NCBI RefSeq assembly: GCF_036226365.1
Contig: NZ_CP108462.1
Coordinates: forward strand, 5,206,501 to 5,270,500
Source: Streptomyces sp. NBC_01262
Lineage (GTDB): Bacteria > Actinomycetota > Actinomycetes > Streptomycetales > Streptomycetaceae
DNA: 64,000 nucleotides
Reading direction: 5' to 3'
Shown: positions 23,759-32,308 of the stretch, piece by piece
How the letters are laid out: each line of letters begins with the position of its first letter
Position numbering within the stretch: position 1 is the stretch's first letter
The notes under the pieces: model-generated
Databases searched by the model: none
What the model was told of the DNA's origin: nothing
The model's input: only the letters and a program-made list of their open reading frames with translations
Program-made: the position numbers and the translations under genes

Positions 23759-25204
23759 TCAGCCGATGACGGCTACGGGGGCGTCCCAGGCGTTGCTGTC
23801 GATGCCGACCTTCACGTCGCCCCAGGTCTCGGAGTGGCTGCCCTTGTACTGGTGCCCGCGGCGGTGGCCGGTCCACTGGGTGGGGAGCAGGTAGTTGCTG
23901 CTCTCGGTGGTGTCGTCCACGCCGTTCCAGTTGGCGAACCAGATGATGTCCGGCAGGCCGGTGGTCCCGGCGGTGGCCGCCGCCGACATGCGCTTGATGC
24001 CGGAGCCGCTGCTGCTGTAGAAGCCGGCCCAGTAGCCCTTGGTGTGGACGGCCTTGACCCAGGCCCGGGTGTAGGCCAGTACGGCGGGCGCGCAGGTGGT
24101 GTCGCCGGAGGGGACGTTGTAGTTCTCCATGTCCAGGTAGACCGGGCTGCCGGGCTGCATGCCCAGGGCCTTGGCGGCGGCCGCGGCGTCGGCGGCTTCG
24201 GCGGTGCCCAGGGCGGCGGCCTCGGTGGGGTCGGTGCTCATCCGGAAGGTGCGGGTGGTGCAGGGCGCCTGGGAGCCCATGTATATCGGGATCAGCTTCC
24301 AGCCGTCGGCGGTCACGCTCGCCACCCATGAGCTGGTGAGATTCGCCTGGGTCGTGTCGAAGCGGCTGACGCCGCCGATGTAGACGCCGACCGCACCGAA
24401 GGGGGAGGTGCCGGACCACGCCGTCATGGTGGCGAGGTCCGGCGCGGTGTAGTGGTCGAATGCCTCACCGGTGAAGACCTTGGGTGTGGCCAGCACGACG
24501 GTGACCGCGACGGTGTTGCTGGTGGCGCTGTGGGACAGCGCGGTGGCGCGGACGACCACGCGCAGCTTGGGGGTGCCCGAGGCGGGCGCGGGCCAGTTCA
24601 CCGTCGTGCAGATGTTCCTGGCGGTCGAGCCGGAGACGCAGGTCCCCGCCTTGGAGGCGGTGACGCTCTGGGTCGCGACGGTCTTCCAGGTGGTGCCGGA
24701 GGCCTGCTGGAGGACGACGGTCCGGACGGTGTCGTACTTCGACGTCGTCCCGGCCACGGCGACGGCCACCTTGTGACCCCAGACGACCTTGGCGGGCGCC
24801 TTGATCGTGGCCTTGGTGCCGTTGAGCGCGACCGTCGCCTTGGACGTGGTCCCGGACGCGGCCTTCCAGGTGCCCTTGACCGGTACGTAGACCTTGAACT
24901 TGAAGGTGCCCGCGCCGGTGCTCGACGTCTTGAGCGTGAAGTGGTGCGTGGAGTTCGTCGTCCCGGTGGCTATCGTCTTCCAGCCGGAGGCGGTGCTGCG
25001 CTGGAAGTACACCGCGCGCCCCACGGGGCCGGTGGCGGTGCCCGCCGCCTGCAGAAAACCGCCCGCGTACTTCGAGTACGTCAGGGTCCACGTCACCTTG
25101 GTGGTGTGGGTGGGGGTCGCCGCCGCGGCCGGGGTGGCGGCGACGACGCCGAGGACGACGAGTGCGGCAGTGGACACGACGGTGAGTCTGGGCACAGGCG
25201 GCAC
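23759..25204 (-). CDS. Secreted DUF1906 glycoside-hydrolase-like protein
   Basis: 481 residues. A Sec signal ends AAAATPTH. About 200 residues of Thr/Ser-rich beta sandwich repeats follow (TTWKTVATQSVTASKAGTC is typical). The C-terminal DUF1906 domain starts near FTGEAFDHYTAPDLATMTAW and includes GVYIGGVSRFD, PVYLDMENYN and WAGFYSSSGSG, a TIM-barrel related to GH25-type hydrolases with acidic residues in the LDMENY strand. A role in cell-wall or polysaccharide cleavage is inferred. GTG at 25204 has AAGGA upstream. Confidence 0.88.
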   Translation of the reverse strand: MPPVPRLTVVSTAALVVLGVVAATPAAAATPTHTTKVTWTLTYSKYAGGFLQAAGTATGPVGRAVYFQRSTASGWKTIATGTTNSTHHFTLKTSSTGAGTFKFKVYVPVKGTWKAASGTTSKATVALNGTKATIKAPAKVVWGHKVAVAVAGTTSKYDTVRTVVLQQASGTTWKTVATQSVTASKAGTCVSGSTARNICTTVNWPAPASGTPKLRVVVRATALSHSATSNTVAVTVVLATPKVFTGEAFDHYTAPDLATMTAWSGTSPFGAVGVYIGGVSRFDTTQANLTSSWVASVTADGWKLIPIYMGSQAPCTTRTFRMSTDPTEAAALGTAEAADAAAAAKALGMQPGSPVYLDMENYNVPSGDTTCAPAVLAYTRAWVKAVHTKGYWAGFYSSSGSGIKRMSAAATAGTTGLPDIIWFANWNGVDDTTESSNYLLPTQWTGHRRGHQYKGSHSETWGDVKVGIDSNAWDAPVAVIG

Positions 25205-25449
25205 GCGGGGTCCTTCGGGTCATCGGGTCATCGGTGCGACAGAGCGCGGAGACCGGCTTTATAGCACACGGAGCTTGCCCCAAGGTGCCTCAGGACGGGG
25301 CCGGTTGACCGCCACACCGCCCGCCCCGGGCGTGCGCGGGAGAGCAGGACGCCCCATGGGGGTGTAGCGGGCTACACCACAGGTTCGGGAGAGCGGTCCC
25401 TCGTGGCGGCGGGCCTGTGACGGGATCGTTGATCTCGCCAGGTCAACGG

Positions 25450-25464
25450 TTCCCCGACGGGGAA
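25450..25464. promoter_or_regulatory. Palindrome upstream of small protein-MMPL-GDSL operon
   Basis: TTCCCCG-A-CGGGGAA is a perfect 7-base inverted repeat, 30 bases before the GTG start. GTTGA-N10-TCAAC lies just upstream. Either could be a repressor site or an mRNA hairpin near the ribosome-binding site. The rest of the 290-base gap from 25205 shows no gene. Confidence 0.4.
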
Positions 25465-25494
25465 ATCCCTGGCCCTCCCGAAAGGAAAAACCCC

Positions 25495-25683
25495 GTGAAG
25501 GCGCTGCTCTCCTCCAAGCCCGTCCTGTGGTTCCTGTTCCTGTTCAACCTCGTCGTGGCCGCGATCGCGCCCTTCGCCGTCGACGGTGCCCAGGGCGTCA
25601 TGACCGGCGTCGGCATGGGCGTCGTCTCGCTCGGAGCGGGCGTCAGCCTCCTCAAGGGCCGCGGCCGGCAGCAGGAGGCCTGA
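25495..25683 (+). CDS. Small two-helix membrane protein
   Basis: 62 residues. Two hydrophobic segments, VLWFLFLFNLVVAAIAPFAV and VMTGVGMGVVSLGAGVSLL, are joined by a short polar loop, and the tail KGRGRQQEA is basic. GTG at 25495 has AAAGGA at correct spacing; an in-frame upstream start at 25417 would include the palindrome region and is less likely. It ends 2 bases before the MMPL start, so it is likely co-translated and may be a subunit or partner of that transporter. I recognise no named family. Confidence 0.72.
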   Translation: MKALLSSKPVLWFLFLFNLVVAAIAPFAVDGAQGVMTGVGMGVVSLGAGVSLLKGRGRQQEA

Positions 25684-25685
25684 CC

Positions 25686-27962
25686 ATGGCTACGTTCCTC
25701 TATCGGCTGGGCCGTCTGGCCTTCCGGCGGCGCTGGTACGTCGCCCTGCTGTGGGTCGCCGTACTGGTCGGCGTCGGCTTCGGCGCCGCCAAGGCGCCCG
25801 CCGCCCCCGATGACACCAACTCCATGCCGGGCATCGAGTCCCAGAGAGCCTTCGACCTGCTGGAGCAGCGCTTCCCCGGCACCGCCGCCGACGGGGCCAA
25901 CGCCCGGGTGGTGTTCGTCGCCCCGGGCGGGCAGAAGGTGACCGCGGCGGACAACCGGGCGGTGATCGAGAAGTTCGTGGACGAGGCGGCCGACGGCAGG
26001 CAAGTGGCCAGTGCGGTGGGCCCGTTCCAGGCGAAGGCGGTGAGCAAGGACGCCTCGACGGCGTACGCCACTGTCACCTACAAGGTGAAGGCCGACGACC
26101 TCACCGACGCCGCCAAGAAGAACCTTCAGGACGCCATCGACCAGGCCCGGGATTCCGGCCTGACCGTCGAGGTCGGCGGCACCGCGCTCGCGACGCAGCC
26201 CGCCGCGGGCGGCTCGGCCGAGGCCATCGGCATCGCGATCGCGGCCGTCGTCCTGCTGGCGACCTTCGGTTCGATGGCCGCCGCCGGGCTGCCGCTGCTG
26301 ACCGCGATCCTCGGCGTCGGCATCAGCATGGCCTCGATCCTGGCCCTGGCCAGCACGTTCGGGCTGTCGGAGACGACCGGCACGCTGGCCACGATGCTCG
26401 GCCTGGCCTGCGGCATCGACTACGCGCTGTTCATCGTCTCCCGCTACCGCGAGGAACGAGCCAAGGGCCACACGCCTCAAGAGGCGGCAGGTCTGGCCGC
26501 CGGCACGGCCGGGTCGGCGGTGGTCTTCGCCGGACTGACCGTGGTCATCGCACTGGCCGGGCTTTCCGTCGTCGGTATCCCGATGCTCACCAAGATGGGC
26601 CTGGCCGCCGCCGGAGCCGTCGTCATCGGCGTCCTCATCGCGCTGACCCTGGTCCCGGCACTGCTGGGCTTCTGGCCCAACGCCGTACTGTCCCGCCGGG
26701 CACGCAAGCGCGGCCGGGCCAAGGACGGCGGCGGGAACAACGGCGGCAGCCGCTGGGCCCGGTTCGTCCTGCGCCGCCCCCTGCCCGTACTCATCGCCTC
26801 GGTCGCCGGTCTGGGCGCGCTCGCGATACCGGTCATGGACCTCCAGCTGGGCATGCCCGGCGACGAGGCCAAGGCCACCTCCACCACCGAGCGCCGCGCC
26901 TACGACGACCTCGCCAAGGGCTTCGGCCCCGGCTTCAACGGACCCCTGACCATCGTCGTGGACGCCAGGGGCGCCGACGACCCCAAGGCCGCCGTCACCA
27001 CGATCACGCAGAAGATCGGCGCCACCCAGGGAGTCGTGTCCGTCTCGGCGGCCCGGTTCAACAGCGCCGGTGACACGGCGGTCTTCTCCGCTGTCCCGTC
27101 CACCTCGCCCACCAGCGAGCAGACCAAGGACCTCGTCAAGACCATCAGGGCGCAGCGCCCGGCGACCGAGGCCGCCGCCCAGGGAGCGGACTTCGAGGTC
27201 ACCGGCACCACCGCGCTGAACATCGATGTGGCCCAGAAGACCCAGAACGCCCTCATCCCCTACCTCATCGTCGTGGTGGGCCTGGCCTTTCTGCTCCTGA
27301 TGGTGGTGTTCCGCTCGATCCTCGTACCGCTCAAGGCGGCGGTCGGCTTCCTGCTGTCGGTCCTGGCGGCCCTCGGCACCGTCATCGCGGTCTTCCAGTG
27401 GGGCTGGGGCGCGAGCCTGCTGGGCGTGGAGACCACCGGCCCGATCATGAGCATGATGCCGATCTTCCTGGTGGGCATCGTCTTCGGCCTCGCGATGGAC
27501 TACGAGGTCTTCCTGGTCGCCCGCATGCGGGAGGCGTACGTCCACGGGGACGAGCCCGGCCAGGCGATCGTCAGCGGGTTCCGGAACAGCGCCCGGGTGG
27601 TCGTGGCCGCCGCGCTCATCATGATGGCGGTTTTCTCCGGGTTCATCGGCGCCGGCGAGTCCATGATCAAGATGATCGGCTTCGGTCTCGCCATCGCGGT
27701 CCTGTTCGACGCCTTCGTCGTACGCATGGCCCTGGTCCCCGCCGTCCTCGCCCTCCTCGGGAAGGCCGCCTGGTGGATGCCCCGCTGGCTCGACCGGATC
27801 CTGCCGCGGGTCGATGTCGAGGGCGAGGCCCTCACCCGTCAGTCCGTCCCTGTCCCCGCTCCTGTCCCCGCCCCGGCCGCCGCTCCGGCCCCCGCTCCGG
27901 CCCCCGGCCCCGGCCCGGTCCATGACCGGGCCGAGCTCGTCGACGACTGGACAACCCGATGA
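25686..27962 (+). CDS. MMPL family transporter (RND superfamily)
   Basis: 758 residues with two similar halves, each one helix, a large extracytoplasmic loop and five clustered helices. The proton-relay motif ACGIDYALFIVSRYREE (first half) and FGLAMDYEVFLVARMREAY (second half) are characteristic. MMPL proteins move lipids, pigments or siderophores across the membrane using the proton gradient. The C-terminal tail is Pro/Ala-rich. It overlaps the GDSL lipoprotein gene by 4 bases, implying coupled translation and a shared lipid-related substrate. Confidence 0.93.
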   Translation: MATFLYRLGRLAFRRRWYVALLWVAVLVGVGFGAAKAPAAPDDTNSMPGIESQRAFDLLEQRFPGTAADGANARVVFVAPGGQKVTAADNRAVIEKFVDEAADGRQVASAVGPFQAKAVSKDASTAYATVTYKVKADDLTDAAKKNLQDAIDQARDSGLTVEVGGTALATQPAAGGSAEAIGIAIAAVVLLATFGSMAAAGLPLLTAILGVGISMASILALASTFGLSETTGTLATMLGLACGIDYALFIVSRYREERAKGHTPQEAAGLAAGTAGSAVVFAGLTVVIALAGLSVVGIPMLTKMGLAAAGAVVIGVLIALTLVPALLGFWPNAVLSRRARKRGRAKDGGGNNGGSRWARFVLRRPLPVLIASVAGLGALAIPVMDLQLGMPGDEAKATSTTERRAYDDLAKGFGPGFNGPLTIVVDARGADDPKAAVTTITQKIGATQGVVSVSAARFNSAGDTAVFSAVPSTSPTSEQTKDLVKTIRAQRPATEAAAQGADFEVTGTTALNIDVAQKTQNALIPYLIVVVGLAFLLLMVVFRSILVPLKAAVGFLLSVLAALGTVIAVFQWGWGASLLGVETTGPIMSMMPIFLVGIVFGLAMDYEVFLVARMREAYVHGDEPGQAIVSGFRNSARVVVAAALIMMAVFSGFIGAGESMIKMIGFGLAIAVLFDAFVVRMALVPAVLALLGKAAWWMPRWLDRILPRVDVEGEALTRQSVPVPAPVPAPAAAPAPAPAPGPGPVHDRAELVDDWTTR

Positions 27963-28921
27963 AGACCTCCACCCGAGCCACCCGAGCCGGATTGGCCGCC
28001 CTGGCCGTGAGCGGCGTACTCCTCGCGGCGGCCGGCTGCGACCCGAAGGACGGCGACCCGGTCTCCGCCGCACCCCGCAAGGCCTCGGCCGCAGCCCCCA
28101 TCACGGCGGACAGCCAGTACGTCGCGCTGGGCGACTCCTACACCGCCGGCCCGGACATCCCGGACCAGACCGGGACACCCGCCGGGTGCGACCGCTCAGA
28201 CCGCAACTACCCGTCACTCGTCGCCCGCGAACTGGGCATCAAGACGGCCGACTTCCGCGACATGAGCTGCAGCGGCGCCACCATCGCCGACCTCTCCACC
28301 GCCCAGTCCACCGACGACGGGGACAACCCGGCCCAGTCGTCGGCGCTGTCCGGCACGACCCGGCTGGTCACCCTCGGTATCGGCGGCAACGACATCGACT
28401 TCAGCGCGATGATCAAGAAGTGCGTCACAGCAGGCGTCTTCTACTACGCCACCGGCAACGGCAAGTACACCGGCGACACGCCCTGCCAGGACCAGTACGT
28501 GTCCGGCGGCACCGACACCGTCCGGCAGAAGATCGACGCGGCGGGCGAACAACTCGCGGACGCGCTCGGCGACATCGAGCGCCGCGCCCCCAACGCCGCG
28601 GTGTACGTCGTGGGATACCCGGCGGCCCTGCCCTCCGAGGCCGGAAACTGCGGCCGCGAGATGGGGCTCGCACCCGGCGACGTGACCTTCCTCCACCGGG
28701 AGCAGCAGCGGCTCAACACCGTGCTGCGGCAAGCGGCGAAGGCCGCCGGGGCCGGATACGTCGACACGTACACACCCTCCGTAGGCCACGACGCCTGCTC
28801 GGCCCGCAGCACCCGCTGGATCGAGCCGATGATCCCCCTCGCCCCCGCCGCCCCCGTCCACCCCAACGCGCGCGGTGAGCGCGGCATGGCGGACGCGGTC
28901 CTGAGCACGCTCAGGAGCTAG
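27959..28921 (+). CDS. SGNH/GDSL hydrolase lipoprotein
   Basis: 320 residues. The signal ends in lipobox LAAAGC with Cys27 as lipidation site. Block I is ALGDSYTAG with Ser60; GIGGNDID supplies the block III Asn; HPNARG near the C-terminus has the catalytic His. Streptomyces enzymes of this group are extracellular lipases or esterases. Several cysteines suggest disulfides, as in the SCO7513-type lipase. The ATGA overlap with the MMPL gene argues that it acts on the molecule exported by that transporter. Confidence 0.92.
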   Translation: MKTSTRATRAGLAALAVSGVLLAAAGCDPKDGDPVSAAPRKASAAAPITADSQYVALGDSYTAGPDIPDQTGTPAGCDRSDRNYPSLVARELGIKTADFRDMSCSGATIADLSTAQSTDDGDNPAQSSALSGTTRLVTLGIGGNDIDFSAMIKKCVTAGVFYYATGNGKYTGDTPCQDQYVSGGTDTVRQKIDAAGEQLADALGDIERRAPNAAVYVVGYPAALPSEAGNCGREMGLAPGDVTFLHREQQRLNTVLRQAAKAAGAGYVDTYTPSVGHDACSARSTRWIEPMIPLAPAAPVHPNARGERGMADAVLSTLRS

Positions 28922-28991
28922 CGCGGCGCGGCCCCAGCGCGGAGTCCGGAGCGTGGTGCCAGACTGGTATCGGGGAGGGATGGAGGCTGTC

Positions 28992-29612
28992 ATGGGTTTC
29001 TACGCCGAGCAGGTCGTCCCTCGGATCGTCAATGTCGCGTGCGGCATGAAGCCGGCCGAGGAGCTTCGCCGCCGGGTCTGCCAGGGCCTGCGGGGGACGG
29101 TCATCGAGATCGGGTTCGGGTCGGGGCTGAATGTGCCCTTCTATCCGGTGACCGTCACGCGGGTGGACGCGGTCGAGCCCTCCGACGTCGGCTGGAAGCT
29201 GGCGGCCAAGCGGCTCGACGAGTCGCCGGTGCCGGTGCGGCGGGCGGGTCTGGACGGTCAGTCGCTGCCGTTCGAGGACGACACGTACGACGCCGCGGTG
29301 TCCACGTGGACGCTGTGCACCATCCCGGACGCAGTCGCCGCGCTGCGCGAGGTGCGCCGGGTCCTCAAGCCGGGCGGGACGCTGCACTTCGTCGAACACG
29401 GACTGGCCCCGGACGAGAAGGTCCGCCGCTGGCAGCACCGGCTCGATCCGCTGGAGCAGCGGCTCTTCGCGGGGTGCCACCTCACCCGTCCCATCGTCGA
29501 GATGCTGACGGAGGCGGGCTTCACCATCCAGGACGTCGAGGTCTTCTACGAGAAGGGCGCCCCCAGGTTCCTGGCCGCCGACTCGCTCGGCGTCGCGGTG
29601 TCCCTCGGCTGA
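28992..29612 (+). CDS. Class I SAM-dependent methyltransferase
   Basis: 206 residues. Motif I is VIEIGFGSGLN (about 37-47), motif II VDAVEPSD, motif III DAAVSTWTLCTIPD and motif IV ALREVRRVLKPGG, a UbiE/methyltransferase-11 type core. ATG at 28992 is chosen because GGAGG lies five bases upstream; ATG at 28980 abuts its own purine run. It is probably a small-molecule or lipid methyltransferase in the cytoplasm. The target is not deducible. It is convergent with the ABC ATPase gene. Confidence 0.88.
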   Translation: MGFYAEQVVPRIVNVACGMKPAEELRRRVCQGLRGTVIEIGFGSGLNVPFYPVTVTRVDAVEPSDVGWKLAAKRLDESPVPVRRAGLDGQSLPFEDDTYDAAVSTWTLCTIPDAVAALREVRRVLKPGGTLHFVEHGLAPDEKVRRWQHRLDPLEQRLFAGCHLTRPIVEMLTEAGFTIQDVEVFYEKGAPRFLAADSLGVAVSLG

Positions 29613-29624
29613 GGCACCCGGTCC

Positions 29625-30383
29625 TCATCCCCCGCCCGACAGCAGCAGTTCGTGCAGCTCGGCCGAGAGCCGGGCCAGTTCGGTCCGGTGGACGTCGTGG
29701 CCCAGCGAGCGGGGCCGGGGGATGCCGATGTCCAGGACGGTGCGCACCTGGCCGGGGCGTGGGCTGAGCACGACGACGCGGTCGGCGAGCAGCACGGCCT
29801 CGTCGACGGAGTGGGTGACCAGGACGACCGTGGCCGCGTATTCGAGGTGGATGCGCTGCAGTTCGACGGAGAGCTCCTCGCGGGTCAGCGCGTCCAGCGC
29901 GGAGAACGGCTCGTCCATGAGCAGCACCTCCGGCCGCTGGATGAGGGACCGGCACAGGGCGACGCGCTGCTGCATGCCGCCGGACAGCTCGTGCGGCAGG
30001 CGCCGCTGAAAGGCGTCCAGGCCCATCGTCGTGAGCAGCCGTACCGCCCGGTCGCGGTACTCGGCGCGGGGCAGACCGGAGATCTCGACCGGCAGCAGCA
30101 CGTTGTCCAGCACGGACCGCCAGGGCAGCAGGGCCGGCCGCTGGAAGAGCATGGCGACCTCGCGGCGGGGTCCGGTGACCGGCAGTCCGCCGATCCGGAT
30201 GTCCCCCGAGGAGGGCGGCAGCAGTCCGGCGATCAGCCGCAGGAGTGTGGACTTGCCGCAGCCGGAGCGGCCCACGACGGCGACGAACTCACCTTCGGCG
30301 GCGGTCAGATCGATGCCGTGAAGGGCCCGCACGGTGCCCTTGCGGTTGGTGAACTCCTTTGACACCGCACTGAGTTGGATCAT
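29625..30383 (-). CDS. ABC transporter ATP-binding protein (nitrate/sulfonate/taurine type)
   Basis: 252 residues. Walker A GRSGCGKST at 38-46, Q-loop LFQRPALLPWRS, signature LSGGMQQR at 133-140, Walker B VLLMDEP at 153-159 and switch VTHSVDEA are all present. The Q-loop and signature resemble SsuB/TauB/ThiZ-type ATPases. It is divergent from the substrate-binding lipoprotein gene, across a 77-base promoter region. The permease is in the opposite operon, so the importer is encoded by two divergent units. GGAG lies seven bases before ATG 30383. Confidence 0.93.
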   Translation of the reverse strand: MIQLSAVSKEFTNRKGTVRALHGIDLTAAEGEFVAVVGRSGCGKSTLLRLIAGLLPPSSGDIRIGGLPVTGPRREVAMLFQRPALLPWRSVLDNVLLPVEISGLPRAEYRDRAVRLLTTMGLDAFQRRLPHELSGGMQQRVALCRSLIQRPEVLLMDEPFSALDALTREELSVELQRIHLEYAATVVLVTHSVDEAVLLADRVVVLSPRPGQVRTVLDIGIPRPRSLGHDVHRTELARLSAELHELLLSGGG

Positions 30384-30460
30384 GGCTGACTCCAACGGGT
30401 CGTGTGACATGCACGTGTAATATCTGAAAGATCGTCACATGAGCCTCGCGAGGAGGCCAC

Positions 30461-31510
30461 ATGCTCCGACAATTCCGCACCCTGGCAACGCTACTGGCAG
30501 CCATGGCGATGACAGCCCTCTTCGGCTGCGGCAGCGGCTCGACGTCATCCCCCTCCGGCTCCGGCAGCCCTACGGACCACGTCACCTATCTCACCGCCTT
30601 CGGCGCCGCCGGACGGGACGCGTTCGCCTGGATCGCCCAGGAGAAGGGCTACTTCCGGGACGCCGGTCTCGACGTGGACATCGAGCTGGGCAAGGCGACC
30701 GGCGAGAACCTCAAGGCGCTGGCCGCCGGCCGGGCGCAGTTCGCGGCTCTCGACCTGACCGGGGCGATGATCTCGGCGGGCGCGAAGGGCGGCAAGGGAT
30801 ACCAGGGCTTCCGCGCCGTTCTGGCCATTCACCAGCAGACGCTGGTGGCCATCATGAGCATGAAGAGCTCCGGGATCACCACCCCCAAGGACCTCGCCGG
30901 CAAGCGGATCGCGGCCGCCGCCAACTCCGTCAACCAGCTGCTGTTCCCCGGCTACGCGCGCCTCGCCGGCATCGACGCCAGTACTGTCCGCTGGGTCGCC
31001 GTACAGCCGGTCCAGCTGGGATCCACCCTGGCCAGCGGCAAGGTCGACGCGCTGAGTACGTTCCTGATCGGGCGGCCGACCATCGAGAAGGCCACGCTGG
31101 CGGCGAAGAAGCAGACCGTCGACGTACTGCCGTACAGCGCTTACCTGCCCGACCTGTTCGGCAACGCGATCGTCACCACGCAGGGGCTGGCCGCCAAGGA
31201 CCCGGACCTGGTGAAGCGGTTCCGGGAGGCCATGCGCAGGGCGCTCGTCTACACCATCGCGCATCCCGACGAGGCCGGGGCGCTGCTGCACGCCAAGCAC
31301 CCGGAGACGGTGGCCGCCCTGGCCACCCAGGAGATCGAGCTGATGACGCCCTCGGTGACGGCTCAGGGCACCGGCTCCGAGATCGGGCTCATCACCCGGG
31401 ACCGGGCCGCCGGCGCCATCACGAGCCTGCGCGAGGCCGGGCTCGTCACGACGGACATGGGGCCGCAGGACGTCGTCGACTTCGACGCCATGCCGACGGG
31501 CAAGGGCTGA
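30461..31510 (+). CDS. ABC substrate-binding lipoprotein (NMT1/THI5-like)
   Basis: 349 residues. The signal ends in the lipobox ALFGC with Cys23 lipidated. The mature fold follows the NMT1/SsuA pattern: AFAWIAQEKGYFRDAGLDVD, then LKALAAGRAQFAALDL and a second lobe. Such proteins bind aliphatic sulfonates, nitrate, taurine or thiamine-pyrimidine precursors. GGAGG precedes the ATG. It begins the operon with the methyltransferase and the permease. The ligand cannot be decided from sequence alone. Confidence 0.9.
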   Translation: MLRQFRTLATLLAAMAMTALFGCGSGSTSSPSGSGSPTDHVTYLTAFGAAGRDAFAWIAQEKGYFRDAGLDVDIELGKATGENLKALAAGRAQFAALDLTGAMISAGAKGGKGYQGFRAVLAIHQQTLVAIMSMKSSGITTPKDLAGKRIAAAANSVNQLLFPGYARLAGIDASTVRWVAVQPVQLGSTLASGKVDALSTFLIGRPTIEKATLAAKKQTVDVLPYSAYLPDLFGNAIVTTQGLAAKDPDLVKRFREAMRRALVYTIAHPDEAGALLHAKHPETVAALATQEIELMTPSVTAQGTGSEIGLITRDRAAGAITSLREAGLVTTDMGPQDVVDFDAMPTGKG

Positions 31511-31516
31511 TCCGCC

Positions 31517-32308
31517 GTGGCCGCCGCCCCCTCCTACGCCTTCGACAACGACGACCCCGAGGCCGCCGACCGCCACGGCTACCTCGCCGAGATCTTCGAC
31601 GGCCTCACCGCCCAGCGGCTCTCGGGGCTCGGCGACCTCACCGGCCGCCGCTGCCTGGAGGTGGGCGCGGGCGGCGGCAGCATCGCCCGTTGGCTGGCCC
31701 GCGCCACCGGACCGGCGGGCCGGGTGCTGGCGACCGACATCAACACCCGCTATCTAGGCCCCGGCACCGACTACGAGGTGCTGCGCCACGACCTGTCCAC
31801 CGAGCCCGTGCCCGAGGGGCCGTGGGACGTGATCCACGCCCGCATGGTGCTGCTGCACCTGCCCCGGCGCCGGGAGATCCTGCACCGCCTCGCCGCCGCG
31901 CTGGCCCCGGGCGGGGCGCTGGTCGTCGAGGACTTCGAGAGCACGTTCCGCAAGAGCGTGCTGGCCGCCCCCGCACCCGCCGCGGCGGTTCTGGTCGACA
32001 CCTACCACCGGGTCCTGGTGGAGCATGTGCTGCCCGCCCACGGAAACGACCCCACCTGGGCCGGCCAGGTCCACGCCGCGATGCTCGCCGAGGGCCTGAC
32101 CGGCCTCGACACCGTCGTCCACGCCCGCTCCTGGCCCGGCGGCACGGCCGGGGCCCTGCTGATCGGCGCCAACATCGCCCAGGCCCGCGCGGACTTCCTC
32201 GCCGCCGGGATGACCGACGCCGAGCTCGACGAACTCCAGCGGCTGGCGGCCGATCCCCGGCTCGTCGTGCGCAGCATGCTCACGTACTCCACCATCGGCC
32301 GCCGTTGA
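31517..32308 (+). CDS. SAM-dependent methyltransferase inside ABC importer operon
   Basis: 263 residues. Motif I appears as CLEVGAGGGSIARWLA, then VLATDINTRYL and LSTEPVPEGPWDVIHARMVL (motifs II-III) and ALAPGGALVVEDFE. These match the methyltransferase-12/25 class. GTG at 31517 lies six bases after the binding-protein stop, and its TGA overlaps the TTG start of the permease, so it is embedded in the transport operon. It may modify the imported compound or a related metabolite. No known nitrate or sulfonate operon contains such a gene to my knowledge. Confidence 0.87.
   Translation: MAAAPSYAFDNDDPEAADRHGYLAEIFDGLTAQRLSGLGDLTGRRCLEVGAGGGSIARWLARATGPAGRVLATDINTRYLGPGTDYEVLRHDLSTEPVPEGPWDVIHARMVLLHLPRRREILHRLAAALAPGGALVVEDFESTFRKSVLAAPAPAAAVLVDTYHRVLVEHVLPAHGNDPTWAGQVHAAMLAEGLTGLDTVVHARSWPGGTAGALLIGANIAQARADFLAAGMTDAELDELQRLAADPRLVVRSMLTYSTIGRR

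Noticed and set aside
25443..28073. 876-codon minus-strand frame opposite the MMPL gene
   Set aside because: The protein is low-complexity (Asp, Gly, Arg) and mirrors the codon bias of the real gene on the plus strand.
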